From the NCBI RefSeq assembly GCF_036456085.1, contig NZ_CP138632.1, forward strand, positions 806,001 to 870,000: a DNA stretch of 64,000 nt, given 5' to 3'. Below are positions 41,588 through 51,281 of the stretch, in pieces. Made by a program: the position numbers and the translations under genes. Under the pieces are notes generated by a model, which worked only from the letters and a program-made list of their open reading frames with translations, was not told the DNA's origin and ran no database searches. Source of the stretch: Veillonella parvula (GTDB lineage: Bacteria; Bacillota; Negativicutes; Veillonellales; Veillonellaceae). Numbering within the stretch: position 1 is the first letter of the stretch; each line of letters starts with the position of its first letter.

Positions 41588-43909
41588 CTAAGTAATGTTA
41601 GATTTGTTAACATAAATACTCGGTACCCCATCTACATCAGAACATTGGGTCTTACATTGAGATCGATTACTACAAATCCAGTTTGTTCGACCTCTCACCT
41701 CTTGTTTCACAAAGTAACCTACTTTACATCTAGGGCATTTATATTGTTTATCTTCATCAGATACTTCAATATTATCTTCAATACTAGAAACATCCCCTTC
41801 TACTGGCTGAGTATGTTTACAAGTAGGATAATTTGTACAGCCTAAAAAGGCACCAAATTTACCATTCCGCTGTTGCAAACGGCCCTTTTTACACTTAGGA
41901 CATACAGGTAAGGAAGACAAGTCTACGCTTTCACTATCCATAGGGCGCTTACGATTTTGACTCGTTATAGTTCGTACCACATTTGGCATCATTTGATCAG
42001 AGTTTATTACTTTATCAAAATCAAGTTTATCAATTAATAATTGTAAAAACTTAATTTGATCCGCTAAGAAGGAATCTAACGTATCCGCTCCTTCGCTCAT
42101 AAGTGCTAAGCGTTCTTCCCAAACAGCTGTTTCATCAGGATAAAGCAGCTCTTCTGGCAGAGCATCTACTAAGAGATATCCCGTTTCCGTTGGAGATAAG
42201 ACTTGCTTCTTCCCTGACGTTTTCATAAAGCCTCGACTGATAAGCTCATCAATTATGTTTGCCCGCGTTGCTTCTGTACCAATACCAGATACAGCCTTTA
42301 ATTGTTTTTTCAAATCTTCATTTTTTACGAATTTATGAATTTCCTTCATCGCTTGTAGTAATGTGGAGGGCGTAAAACGGGATGGTGGCTTTGTTTGTTT
42401 AGCCTCTACAGAAGAATCCGTATATAAAACAGTATCGTTCTTTTTAACTGCTGGCAAGTGGTCCGTTTCTTCAATAATCTCTTTTTTAGGGTCTGATTCA
42501 GCCCCACGCTCATCGGTTAGATCGGGCTCGTCATTGTCCGTCGTAGATTTAGACTTATGTCGTTTATAAAGCAATTTCCATCCTTCTTCGATAACTACAC
42601 GACCATTAGCTACAAACTCTTCCTTACATTGTTCTACTACAATTTTAGTTTGCTCGTAAATATGCTCCCCATAAAATTGAGCAATATAAGCTTGACTGAT
42701 GAGGGAATAAATATTTCGCTCCTCTTGGGACAAACTATTTATATTGCAAGCCACCGTTGTAGGAATAATAGCATGATGGGCGGTAATTTTCTTTTCATTC
42801 CAAGCACGGCTCTTAATAGAACGATCTGCATCGGCAGCCCACTGTGCTAATCTCTCATCACCTGCATTTTGTAGATTGTTGAGGATTGCATTGCGATCAT
42901 CATATTGATTGGGTGGTAAATATTCACAATCAGAACGTGGATAGGTAGTTAATTTCTTTTCGTATAATTTTTGCGCTGTATCAAGTACAGTCTGTGGATC
43001 ATAAGAAAAGGCTTTACCTGCCAATACTTGTAAGGATGATAAGGATAAAGGCAATCGTTGTACATCTTTTTTCTTAGACTTTGTAACACCTTTAATAAAA
43101 CCGTCTGGTCCAGCTTGTAAACGTTCTACTAATTCATCAGCAATAGCTTTATTAATGAGTCGTCCATCTGGGTCAAGCCCCTTTTGTTCGTCTGTAGGCT
43201 GCCAAGTGGCCCAAAACACCCCATTAGGATGGTTATATAATACCTTTACAGTAAAATAGTCTACTGGTTTAAATGCAGCTAATTCTCGTTCTCTACGTAC
43301 AACAAGAGCTAACGTTGGTGTCTTTACACGACCAATTGGCAATGTTACCTTATTACCTTTATAACGTTCAGATAATGTATATGCCCGAGATAAATTCATC
43401 CCAATGAGCCAGTCTGCCCGTGCTCTTGCCAATGCAGATTGATATAGATTGTGAAAGTCCTTGTTATCTCTCAAATCATCAAGTGCAGAACGAATGGATT
43501 TTTCATCGAGGGCATTTAATAGAATACGCTGTACTGGTTTTGTATTACCTACATAGTACAAAACTTCATCAACTAAGAGTTGCCCTTCCCGATCCGGGTC
43601 ACCTGCGTTGACGATGACATCAGCTTTGTCGATAAGGTCTTTTACAATCTCAAACTGTTGACGGCTGCTATCTGTGACAAGCAATTTCCACTCAGCTGGC
43701 ACGATAGGCAAATCTTGAGGACGCCAACGGATATATTTATCATCGTAATCTCCGGGCTCAGCCTGATGCAGTACATGACCTACTACCCAGGTCACCACAT
43801 CGTCACCCTGGATAAAATAGCCATTCCGCTTTTCGATATTCTTATTTTCTGGTAAGCATTTACTGATTTCGCGAGCCATGGATGGCTTTTCTGCAATAAA
43901 TAACCGCAT
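41588..43909 (-). CDS. topB: DNA topoisomerase III (type IA)
   Basis: ATG at 43907-43909 (MRLFIAEKPSMA) follows AAGGAGGGG; the longer frame is unsupported. 773 residues. Toprim domain with RLFIAEKPSM and NAGDPDREGQLL, active-site Tyr in TTYPRSDCEYLP (~325), and GIGTEATRANII. A charged linker (~455-500) interrupts the domain. Two C-terminal zinc ribbons follow: CPKCKKGRLQQ with GCTNYPTC, and CPRCKVGYF with CSNRSQC. It relaxes negatively supercoiled or decatenates DNA. It probably has its own promoter in 43910-44087. Confidence 0.95.
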   Translation of the reverse strand: MRLFIAEKPSMAREISKCLPENKNIEKRNGYFIQGDDVVTWVVGHVLHQAEPGDYDDKYIRWRPQDLPIVPAEWKLLVTDSSRQQFEIVKDLIDKADVIVNAGDPDREGQLLVDEVLYYVGNTKPVQRILLNALDEKSIRSALDDLRDNKDFHNLYQSALARARADWLIGMNLSRAYTLSERYKGNKVTLPIGRVKTPTLALVVRRERELAAFKPVDYFTVKVLYNHPNGVFWATWQPTDEQKGLDPDGRLINKAIADELVERLQAGPDGFIKGVTKSKKKDVQRLPLSLSSLQVLAGKAFSYDPQTVLDTAQKLYEKKLTTYPRSDCEYLPPNQYDDRNAILNNLQNAGDERLAQWAADADRSIKSRAWNEKKITAHHAIIPTTVACNINSLSQEERNIYSLISQAYIAQFYGEHIYEQTKIVVEQCKEEFVANGRVVIEEGWKLLYKRHKSKSTTDNDEPDLTDERGAESDPKKEIIEETDHLPAVKKNDTVLYTDSSVEAKQTKPPSRFTPSTLLQAMKEIHKFVKNEDLKKQLKAVSGIGTEATRANIIDELISRGFMKTSGKKQVLSPTETGYLLVDALPEELLYPDETAVWEERLALMSEGADTLDSFLADQIKFLQLLIDKLDFDKVINSDQMMPNVVRTITSQNRKRPMDSESVDLSSLPVCPKCKKGRLQQRNGKFGAFLGCTNYPTCKHTQPVEGDVSSIEDNIEVSDEDKQYKCPRCKVGYFVKQEVRGRTNWICSNRSQCKTQCSDVDGVPSIYVNKSNIT

Positions 43910-43983
43910 GGTTCCCCTCCTTAACCTGAAGATAACGGCCAACCCCAAGCCGTTCTATGAAATCTCATTATACTACAATTTAG

Positions 43984-44012
43984 TGGTCATAACTAGAAAA
44001 ATCATGTATAAT
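43984..44012 (+). promoter_or_regulatory. Promoter of prfC
   Basis: TGGTCA (43984-43989), 17 bases, perfect TATAAT (44007-44012) preceded by TG. About 75 bases before the prfC ATG. Confidence 0.6.
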
Positions 44013-44030
44013 TTTTACGATATATAGACT

Positions 44031-44065
44031 GTGAAAGTAGAGCCTAAAGATTTATCTGCTTTCAC
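44031..44065 (+). promoter_or_regulatory. Hairpin in the prfC leader
   Basis: GTGAAAGTAGA (44031-44041) can pair with TCTGCTTTCAC (44055-44065): 11 bp with one T-G pair and a 13-base loop. No T-run follows, so not a terminator. It ends 22 bases before the ATG, next to the ribosome site. Confidence 0.5.
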
Positions 44066-44087
44066 AACATATTAATAGAGGTGAATC

Positions 44088-45683
44088 ATGACATTTTTAG
44101 AAGAGGTACAACGTCGTCGTACGTTTGCAATCATATCTCACCCGGATGCGGGTAAAACAACATTAACGGAAAAATTACTATTATATGGTGGTGCTATTCA
44201 CTTAGCAGGCTCCGTAAAGTCTCGTAAAACTGCAAAACACGCCGTATCCGACTGGATGGAAATCGAGAAACAACGTGGTATCTCTGTAACGAGTTCCGTA
44301 TTGCAATTTGACTACGATGGTTGTCGCGTAAACATCCTTGATACTCCTGGTCACCAAGACTTCTCTGAAGATACATACCGTACATTGATGGCTGCTGATA
44401 GTGCTGTCATGCTTATTGACGTAGCAAAAGGCGTAGAGGCCCAAACAAAGAAGCTATTTGCTGTATCAAAAGAACGCGGTATTCCTATTTTTACATTTGT
44501 AAACAAAATTGACCATTTCGGTCGCAGCCCATTCGATCTAATGGAAGAAATCGAAAATGTTCTCGGTATTCGTACGTGTCCTATGAACTGGCCTATCGGT
44601 ATTAATGGCGAATACAAAGGCGTATACGATAGAGAACACGAAACTATAGAGCTCTTTGCAAAAGACGAAACTCATGGTCAAGAAAAACTTGCATCCGAAA
44701 AAGGGGCATTAACGGATCCTCGTATGAAAGAGTTATTAGGTGACGATGTATACCAAGCATTGCTTGACGATATTGAGTTGCTCGATGTTGCTGGCGATCC
44801 ATTCGATTTTGATAAGGTTCGTGCTGGTGAATTAACGCCTATGTTTTTCGGTTCTGCTATGACGAACTTTGGGGTAAAACCATTCTTAGAAAAATTCTTA
44901 GAACTAGCTCCATCCCCTGCTCCACGACAAGCGGTAGAGGAAATGGTACAGCCTACTAGCGAAGACTTCTCTGCTCTAGTATTCAAAATTCAAGCAAATA
45001 TGGATCCTAATCATCATGACCGTATCGTATTTATGCGTATCTGCTCTGGTAAATTCGAAAAAGGTATGTCTGTATTACATCGCCAATCTAATAAAACAAT
45101 CCGCCTATCTCAGCCTCAACAATTTTTGGCTACGGAACGTACCATCGTAGAAGATGCATACCCTGGCGATATTATTGGTGTCTTTGATGCCGGTACTATG
45201 GGCGTAGGAGATACGCTTTGTGCACAAAAGCATAAAGTAACCTTTGGCGACTTCCCTGTCTTCCCTCCTGAGTTTTTTGCTCGTGTATCCCCAAAAGATA
45301 CTATGAAACGTAAGCAATTCCAAAAGGGTATGACTCAATTGGCTCAAGAAGGGGCTGTTCAAATCTTTGAACAACCAGGTGCCCTTGATTCCTTCGTGGT
45401 CGGTGCCGTAGGTATGCTTCAATTTGAAGTTCTTGAGTACCGCCTCAAAAATGAATATGGCGTTGATTTATTAAATCATACATTGCCATATGGTGTAGCC
45501 CGTTGGATTGATGGCGAAGTTGATATTGCAGCCTTAAAAGGTATAGATAATGCGATGATTGTAAAAGATAATCGGGATCGCACCGTAGTTCTTATCTCTA
45601 ACGAATGGCAAATGGGTTGGGTTCAAGAGCGTAATCCGGATGTAACATTCTTAACAACCCCTAAATTACACCATGAGCTATAA
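44088..45683 (+). CDS. prfC: Peptide chain release factor 3
   Basis: 531 residues. Translational GTPase motifs: SHPDAGKTTLTEKLLL (G1, ~18), RGISVTSSV (G2), DTPGHQDFSEDTYR (G3), NKIDHFGR (G4). HAVSDWMEIEKQRGIS separates RF3 from EF-G. The C-terminal PQQFLATERTIVEDAYPGDI and GAVGMLQFEVLEYRL parts are RF3 domains. It recycles RF1 and RF2 after termination. AGAGGTG precedes the ATG. It stands alone with promoter and terminator. Confidence 0.96.
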   Translation: MTFLEEVQRRRTFAIISHPDAGKTTLTEKLLLYGGAIHLAGSVKSRKTAKHAVSDWMEIEKQRGISVTSSVLQFDYDGCRVNILDTPGHQDFSEDTYRTLMAADSAVMLIDVAKGVEAQTKKLFAVSKERGIPIFTFVNKIDHFGRSPFDLMEEIENVLGIRTCPMNWPIGINGEYKGVYDREHETIELFAKDETHGQEKLASEKGALTDPRMKELLGDDVYQALLDDIELLDVAGDPFDFDKVRAGELTPMFFGSAMTNFGVKPFLEKFLELAPSPAPRQAVEEMVQPTSEDFSALVFKIQANMDPNHHDRIVFMRICSGKFEKGMSVLHRQSNKTIRLSQPQQFLATERTIVEDAYPGDIIGVFDAGTMGVGDTLCAQKHKVTFGDFPVFPPEFFARVSPKDTMKRKQFQKGMTQLAQEGAVQIFEQPGALDSFVVGAVGMLQFEVLEYRLKNEYGVDLLNHTLPYGVARWIDGEVDIAALKGIDNAMIVKDNRDRTVVLISNEWQMGWVQERNPDVTFLTTPKLHHEL

Positions 45684-46127
45684 CTTCTAATTAGCTTATT
45701 GCTAGGTATATATATTTTAGTTATATCTTAACATGCATTTATAGAACGAATTTATCGCATTTATAATTTAGAGCCTTACGAAATAACATAAAAATATTAA
45801 ATTTTAAAACTGGAGTATATTTTATATAATTATAAATATAAAAAATATATTCCAGTTTATTTTTTTATAACAAGAAGGAAAATCACAGATTTAAGTCGAA
45901 TACATATAGTATGATTATGTACATAAGTAATATATACTATTACTTTTCTATATTTATATGTATAATCATAAAAATAGCTTTATTAATATTATTGTTTTTT
46001 TGTGTTATTATGAGTGTTTAAAGATAAAAATGTAAACTTTTTATACGTTATATATTCTATAGTATTTTTTGACCATTCATGATACCATAAAATTCAGTTT
46101 TATTTTTTATTTTAAAGGAGTGATTTT
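45684..46127. other. Intergenic region prfC-gltS
   Basis: 444 bases, very AT-rich, no ORF with a ribosome site except the gltS start. Contains the prfC terminator. A promoter for gltS must lie to the right (TTGACC at about 46068 is the only -35-like hexamer, without a well-spaced -10). Confidence 0.5.
45807..45868 (+). terminator. Terminator of prfC
   Basis: AAACTGGAGTATATTTT... pairs with ...AATATATTCCAGTTT (arms start 45807 and end 45858, one mismatch), followed by TTTATTTTTTTA. It lies about 125 bases past the prfC stop. Confidence 0.7.
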
Positions 46128-47375
46128 ATGCCACTTATTGACTTAGCCCTAGTCAACAATGTATGGACCTTAAAACTGTCCATGATTCAAACTGTAGGTC
46201 TTGCTGTAATTACCTTATTCATCGGTACTTGGATCAATAAGCATTCCAAGTTCTTACAACGTATGTGTATGCCTGCACCAGCCGTAGGCGCTCTTCCATT
46301 TGCATTTTTAACTGCTATTTTGTCTTATTATAAAATCTTAAACATTACCTTTGAAGGTTCCTTGCAAACATTTCTAATGCTTGCCTTCTTTACCACTATC
46401 GGTTTAATGGCATCCTTAAAAGTCCTCAAAAAGGGTGGTATCTTCATTATTTTCTTCTTCTTAGCATGTGCAGTGTGGATTGTAGTACAAAATACTGCAG
46501 GTATTATGATTGCTAAAGCATTAGGAATTGAGCCAATTATTGGCATCATGGCTGGTTCTGTATCTATGATTGGTGGCCTTGGTACAGCTGGTGCCTTCGG
46601 TCCATATTACGAACAATTACTTGGTATCCCTGGTACCGCTTCCGCAGCAGTTGCAGCTGCAACATTTGGCATGGTAGCTGGTACAATCCTCGGTGCGCCT
46701 GTAGGTGAACGCATTATTAAAATGCATAAAGTTAAAACCCCTTATGAAAATCCTGAGCTAATGGAGGATGAAGGCATCGATATGATCGAAGATCACGTTG
46801 AAAGTGGTGGCAAACAGTTCAACTCTCAAGATCTTTTAACAATTTGTATGTGGATTGGCCTTGCATTAGGCATCGGTACCATCGTAAGTGCTGGATTATC
46901 TGTTCTTACTCCACTACCTGCATATATTGGCGCTATGATTTGTGCAGCAGTAATTCGTAACTTTGGTGATTTTACTAAAGCATACAAAATCAACGATGCA
47001 GCTCTTGATGCAGTATCTAATGTAGCATTATCCTTATTCGTAACAATGGCTATCAACAGCTTGAAATTAGTTCAATTAATTGATCTTGCTTTACCACTCA
47101 TTACAATCTTAGTTGTACAAATGGCACTTATCTGTGTATTTGCATACCTTATTTACTTCCTCTTTGGTCGCAACTACGATGCAGTTATGCTTGGTGCCGG
47201 AGCTATCGGTTTCGGATTAGGTGCTACACCAAACGCATTAGTTAACATGTTATCCTTAGCAAGTAAACACGGCCCATCTCCTCGTGCTTGGCTCGTAGTT
47301 TCCTTAGTAGGTGCATTCTTAATTGACTTTGCGAATGCTTTCCTCATTACAACCATGGCTGGCATTCTTTACTAA
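46128..47375 (+). CDS. gltS: Sodium/glutamate symporter family protein (GltS)
   Basis: 415 residues with about 10-12 hydrophobic segments. The two GltS family repeats are visible: GLMASLKVLKKGG (~94), GSVSMIGGLGTAGAFGPYYE (~141-160), and in the second half GAIGFGLGATPNALVNM. Members take up glutamate with Na+. The exact substrate in this organism is an inference. AAAGGAGTGATTTT precedes the ATG. Single-gene unit with a strong terminator. Confidence 0.92.
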   Translation: MPLIDLALVNNVWTLKLSMIQTVGLAVITLFIGTWINKHSKFLQRMCMPAPAVGALPFAFLTAILSYYKILNITFEGSLQTFLMLAFFTTIGLMASLKVLKKGGIFIIFFFLACAVWIVVQNTAGIMIAKALGIEPIIGIMAGSVSMIGGLGTAGAFGPYYEQLLGIPGTASAAVAAATFGMVAGTILGAPVGERIIKMHKVKTPYENPELMEDEGIDMIEDHVESGGKQFNSQDLLTICMWIGLALGIGTIVSAGLSVLTPLPAYIGAMICAAVIRNFGDFTKAYKINDAALDAVSNVALSLFVTMAINSLKLVQLIDLALPLITILVVQMALICVFAYLIYFLFGRNYDAVMLGAGAIGFGLGATPNALVNMLSLASKHGPSPRAWLVVSLVGAFLIDFANAFLITTMAGILY

Positions 47376-47380
47376 CTAAA

Positions 47381-47404
47381 AAGGACCCATTCGGGTCCTT
47401 TTTT
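47381..47404 (+). terminator. Terminator of gltS
   Basis: AAGGACCC-ATTC-GGGTCCTT (47381-47400) followed by TTTT; textbook Rho-independent form. Confidence 0.92.
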
Positions 47405-47408
47405 CATG

Positions 47409-47454
47409 AAAAAGAGCTTACTGGAATGATATTTTATCAGTCCAATAAGCTCTT
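47409..47454 (-). terminator. Terminator of rsmA
   Basis: Arms 47446-47454 and 47412-47420 (AAGAGCTTA/TAAGCTCTT), extended by a second TGGA/TCCA pair, followed on the minus strand by TTTTTC. It stands 11 bases past the rsmA stop and back to back with the gltS terminator. Confidence 0.8.
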
Positions 47455-47465
47455 TATGTATTATA

Positions 47466-48320
47466 CTATTTGATTAAAGCTGCCCATGCGTTGGCTACAT
47501 CGGCAAATTCTTGAAGTGTAAAGGTCTCACCTCTTCGTTGACCATCAATATTTGCTTTTGCTAATAACTCTTCAATTCTATCTCTTGTTAAACCCGTTGT
47601 CTTCATCGTATTAGAGAATGTTTTACGGCGTTGCGCAAAACCAGCTTTCACAACGCGAAAAAATAGTTTCTCATCAATCACATCTACAGGTGGTTTATCA
47701 CGCAATACGCAACGGATAACAGAACTTGTCACCGCTGGAGCTGGCAAGAAAGATTTAGGCGGTACATCAAGAACAATATCTGGTTCCGTATAATACTGAA
47801 CAGCAACAGATAATGCGCCATAGTCCTTTGTACCGGGCTTTGCTATCATCCGTAAGGCCACCTCTTTTTGCACCATCACAACTAGACGTTCAATAGGTAG
47901 TTTACTTTCCAACAAAGACATAATAATAGGTGTTGTAATATAGTATGGCAAATTGGCAACCACTTTAAATGGTTTATGATTCATAATCGTTGGCACATCA
48001 AGCTTTAACACATCACCATGAATGATACGTACATTGTCATAAGATGCCAATGTCGTATCTAGTACCTCCAATAAGCGACGATCTAGCTCGATAGCCGTTA
48101 CATCTGCCCCACTTTGAGCTAAACCTTGTGTCAAGGTACCAATACCAGGGCCGACCTCTAGAACAGGTTCTCCCACGGTTAATTCCGCAGCATGTACAAT
48201 TTCATCGACTATACCTCGCTTAATAAGGAAGTTTTGTCCTAGCTTTTTGCTCATTTTAATATCAAAGCGCTTACATATATAATGCACAACCTCTGGGCTT
48301 GCAATTACTGATTCTAACAT
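47466..48320 (-). CDS. rsmA: 16S rRNA dimethyladenosine transferase RsmA (KsgA)
   Basis: 284 residues. SKKLGQNFLIKRGIVDEIV (~23-41), the SAM site LEVGPGIGTLTQGLA, NLPYYITTPIIM (motif IV, target adenine) and RRKTFSNTM are the KsgA set. It dimethylates A1518 and A1519 of 16S rRNA. It follows rnmV by 13 bases, the same order as in B. subtilis (rnmV-ksgA). TAGGAG precedes the ATG. Confidence 0.97.
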   Translation of the reverse strand: MLESVIASPEVVHYICKRFDIKMSKKLGQNFLIKRGIVDEIVHAAELTVGEPVLEVGPGIGTLTQGLAQSGADVTAIELDRRLLEVLDTTLASYDNVRIIHGDVLKLDVPTIMNHKPFKVVANLPYYITTPIIMSLLESKLPIERLVVMVQKEVALRMIAKPGTKDYGALSVAVQYYTEPDIVLDVPPKSFLPAPAVTSSVIRCVLRDKPPVDVIDEKLFFRVVKAGFAQRRKTFSNTMKTTGLTRDRIEELLAKANIDGQRRGETFTLQEFADVANAWAALIK

Positions 48321-48333
48321 CTTAACTCCTATT

Positions 48334-48861
48334 TTAACAATTTACTGCCTCTTCATAAGCATCTCGGGTTATACCATAATGATTTAAACGGTATAAAAAT
48401 TGCTTTCCATTACCGTATCCAATACCTAATTTAGCACCAATAACCGCTCGACGAGCTGCACTATCAGGCATACCAGACAGTCCGTGACGCACTAAGTCCA
48501 CCATAGTAAATTCGTTGGATGATTCTAAAGACTCTACGTGTAATGTAGATAAAGCCTTTCTGATTGACTCAGGAGAGGCTTGTTCTATGCCAATATCATC
48601 ATTTGCAAACGCTTCGTCACGAGGCACAAAAGCATGTTGTGCATTAGGGAATTTTTTAGTTAAAACGCGTCGGATTCGCTCCCCTGCTGTATCAGGATCA
48701 GTTAATATAATAATGCCACGTTTCTCATAGGCAACGCGAATCATATCGATAACACCTCTTCTGAGGGTAAATCCTTCTGTAGCAATGCAATCAGCATCTA
48801 CAGCTTGAGCGATACGTTGTATATCAGATTTTCCTTCTACGACAATGACTTGTTTTAACAT
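48334..48861 (-). CDS. rnmV: Ribonuclease M5 (5S rRNA maturation)
   Basis: ATG at 48859-48861 (MLKQVIVVEGKSD) follows AAAAGGGGG; the longer frame is a hydrophobic run through the promoter region and is not used. 175 residues. Toprim fold: VVEGKSDIQRI (Glu), IILTDPDTAGERIR (DxD), AQHAFVPRDEA, and GIEQASPESIRKAL, all RNase M5. It cleaves 5S rRNA precursor. It overlaps no gene, but its upstream region is shared with the divergent LysR gene. Confidence 0.95.
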   Translation of the reverse strand: MLKQVIVVEGKSDIQRIAQAVDADCIATEGFTLRRGVIDMIRVAYEKRGIIILTDPDTAGERIRRVLTKKFPNAQHAFVPRDEAFANDDIGIEQASPESIRKALSTLHVESLESSNEFTMVDLVRHGLSGMPDSAARRAVIGAKLGIGYGNGKQFLYRLNHYGITRDAYEEAVNC

Positions 48862-48967
48862 ATATCCCCCTTTTATTTTATTAATACATTGTAACATATA
48901 TATAACATTGCTTAAATACTTATAATCGAGTAGTATTAATAGTGTAATATATAAAAGGAGGCCAATT

Positions 48968-49906
48968 ATGACCTTACAACAATTAAAGTATGTCACAACA
49001 ATTGCCAATATAGGCAGTATTAGTGAGGCAGCCAAGAGATTATTTGTGTCTCAACCGAGTCTCACCAAGGCTATTAAAGAACTAGAGAAAGAAATGGGTA
49101 TTACCATTTTCGATCGTACTAATAAAGGAATTACCGTATCTAAAGAAGGGGAACGCTTTCTCGGCTATGCGCGCCAAGTGTTAGAACAAGCAGCCCTTTT
49201 AGAGGAGCAATATAAGAGCCAAAGCGGTGGTAAAAAACAATTTTCTGTGTCTACTCAACATTACTCCTTTGCAGTCAATGCCTTTGTAGAGCTTTTAAAA
49301 GGCGCTGAAATCGATCAATATGATGTATCCTTACGAGAAACACAAACCTATGAAATTATCGATGACGTAGCTCATATGAAGAGTGAAATTGGTTTGCTCT
49401 ATTATAATGATTTCAACCGTCCTGTATTAGAAAAATTAATTCATACTAACGAATTAACCTTTACTGAATTATTTACGGCCCATCCTCATATCTTTATTGG
49501 TAAAACGCATCCATTAGCCCATAAAGAGGTAGTCTCTATGGACGAATTAGAGGAATATCCATATATTTCCTTTGAGCAAGGCGATCACAACTCCTTCTAC
49601 TTCTCTGAAGAAATCTTCAGTACCGTAGTGCGCCCAAAACATATCCGTGTTCGCGATAGAGCATCTTTATTTAGCCTATTACTTGGCCTTGATGGATACA
49701 CTGTATCTAGTGGTGTAATCGATAAAGAGGTAAATGGTGAAAATATCATTTCTGTTCCACTTGCCGAAGAAGGTTTAATGCACATTGGCTACATTACTAA
49801 TAATAAAATGCAACGTAGCCGTTTAGGTCAAGAATATATCCACGCCCTAGAACAATACGTTAGTAATTACGGTAGACATATTCAATTACCGGAAAACAAA
49901 AAATAA
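48968..49906 (+). CDS. LysR-family transcriptional regulator
   Basis: 312 residues. N-terminal winged helix: MTLQQLKYVTTIANIGSIS, AAKRLFVSQPSLTKAIKELE, and GITIFDRTNKGI (~1-60). The effector domain (~90-300) is of the periplasmic-binding type. AAAGGAGG precedes the ATG. It stands next to a MetE-like/MsrAB gene pair on the same strand and may control it; CysB/MetR-like control is a guess from context. A 15-bp hairpin follows. Confidence 0.9.
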   Translation: MTLQQLKYVTTIANIGSISEAAKRLFVSQPSLTKAIKELEKEMGITIFDRTNKGITVSKEGERFLGYARQVLEQAALLEEQYKSQSGGKKQFSVSTQHYSFAVNAFVELLKGAEIDQYDVSLRETQTYEIIDDVAHMKSEIGLLYYNDFNRPVLEKLIHTNELTFTELFTAHPHIFIGKTHPLAHKEVVSMDELEEYPYISFEQGDHNSFYFSEEIFSTVVRPKHIRVRDRASLFSLLLGLDGYTVSSGVIDKEVNGENIISVPLAEEGLMHIGYITNNKMQRSRLGQEYIHALEQYVSNYGRHIQLPENKK

Positions 49907-49975
49907 TTATATATCATATTATTTATAGAGCGATACAACACTATTGTTCAATTTAGATGTATCAGATAATCCATA

Positions 49976-50010
49976 AAGAAGGCACTCTCTATTTTAGAGA
50001 GTGCCTTCTT
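49976..50010 (+). terminator. Terminator-like hairpin after the LysR gene
   Basis: Perfect 15-bp inverted repeat (49976-49990 and 49996-50010) with a 5-base loop. The base run after it (GGGTAT) is not T-rich, so termination strength is uncertain. Confidence 0.55.
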
Positions 50011-50159
50011 GGGTATAACTTAAAGCATAAAATCACTCATAGACATAACTTTAAACTATACACAACTTAAACATATTGATATTTTTATATATAATCATAC
50101 TTAGCTATAATTAACCTATCAAAATTATCGGTTTAATCGTTTATATAAGGAGGATTATT

Positions 50160-51281
50160 ATGTCCAAACATACAGCACCATTCCACTTTGATATCGTAGG
50201 TTCCTTCCTACGCCCAGCAGAATTAAAAGAAGCACGTGAAGCTTTTAATAAGGGAAATATTACTCGAGAAGAATTAACAGCCGTTGAAGATCGTCTTATT
50301 ACAGACCTCATTCAAAAACAGAAAGCAGCTGGCCTACCAGTGATTACAGATGGCGAATTCCGTCGTGCCTATTGGCATCTAGACTTCATGTGGGGCTTTA
50401 ATGGCGTAAAAGAAATTGAACTTGAACACGGTTACAAATTCGTCGGTCAAGAAACAGCGCCAGGTTCCCTCGCCCTTACTGGCAAAATTACGGGAACAAA
50501 CCACCCATTCGTTGAACATTTCAAATTTGTAAAACAATTTGAAGACGAAAATACTACGGCGCGTCAAACGATTCCTGCTCCCTCTCAGTTTTTGGCAGAG
50601 TTATTCCGTGAAGACAATGGTATTACAACACGTTCCTTCTATCCAGATTTAGAAGAATTGATTCAAGATATTGCTGCCGCTTATCGCCAAGTAATTAAAG
50701 ACCTCTACGATGCAGGTTGCCGCAATATTCAATTTGATGATTGTACTTGGGGTATGTGTTGTGACCATGCTTATTGGACAGGTCGTCAAAAGGATAAAAG
50801 TGTAACCATTGAAGGAGAAACTGCTAAATATTTACGTTTGAATAACTTGGCACTCGAAGGTCGTCCTAAAGATTTAGCATTTACTACACATGTATGTCGT
50901 GGTAACTATAACTCTACATGGGCCGCTAGTGGTGGATACGAACCTATTGCACCTATTCTATTTGCTAAAGAAAATGTAGACGCTTATTACTTAGAATTTG
51001 ATGATGATCGCTCTGGAGGTTTTGAGCCATTGCGTGAAGTTTCTCCTAATAAGAAAGTTGTATTAGGCCTTATCACATCTAAACGCCCTGAGTTAGAAGA
51101 TAAAGAAGTCATCAAAGAACGTATCAAAGAAGCAACAAAATATATTCCACTTGAAAGACTTTGCTTATCCCCTCAATGTGGCTTTGCATCCTGTGAAATC
51201 GGCAATCAATTGACCGAAGAAGAACAATGGGCTAAACTCGCATTAGTCAAAGAAATAGCTCATGAAGTTTGGGGTGATTAA
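50160..51281 (+). CDS. MetE-like cobalamin-independent methyltransferase, short form (YxjG-like)
   Basis: 373 residues: only the catalytic C-terminal barrel of MetE, without the N-terminal half. DIVGSFLRPAELKEA (~10), QFDDCTWGMCC, and the zinc ligands in THVCRGN (His, Cys), EFDDDRSG (Glu region) and SPQCGFAS (Cys) are visible. Such proteins methylate homocysteine or a related thiol; some use methylcobalamin or S-methylmethionine. AAGGAGG precedes the ATG. The stop codon abuts the msrAB start. No S-box riboswitch was seen upstream. Confidence 0.88.
   Translation: MSKHTAPFHFDIVGSFLRPAELKEAREAFNKGNITREELTAVEDRLITDLIQKQKAAGLPVITDGEFRRAYWHLDFMWGFNGVKEIELEHGYKFVGQETAPGSLALTGKITGTNHPFVEHFKFVKQFEDENTTARQTIPAPSQFLAELFREDNGITTRSFYPDLEELIQDIAAAYRQVIKDLYDAGCRNIQFDDCTWGMCCDHAYWTGRQKDKSVTIEGETAKYLRLNNLALEGRPKDLAFTTHVCRGNYNSTWAASGGYEPIAPILFAKENVDAYYLEFDDDRSGGFEPLREVSPNKKVVLGLITSKRPELEDKEVIKERIKEATKYIPLERLCLSPQCGFASCEIGNQLTEEEQWAKLALVKEIAHEVWGD

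Noticed and set aside
48862-49035. N-terminal extension of RNase M5 as a membrane anchor
   Set aside because: The 58-residue extension reads through the divergent promoter region, and a GGGGG ribosome site marks the internal ATG that matches the family's start.
49907-50159. S-box (SAM) riboswitch in front of the MetE-like gene
   Set aside because: The conserved S-box core and its G/C-rich stems are not present; only AT-rich sequence and a promoter-like TATAAT are seen.
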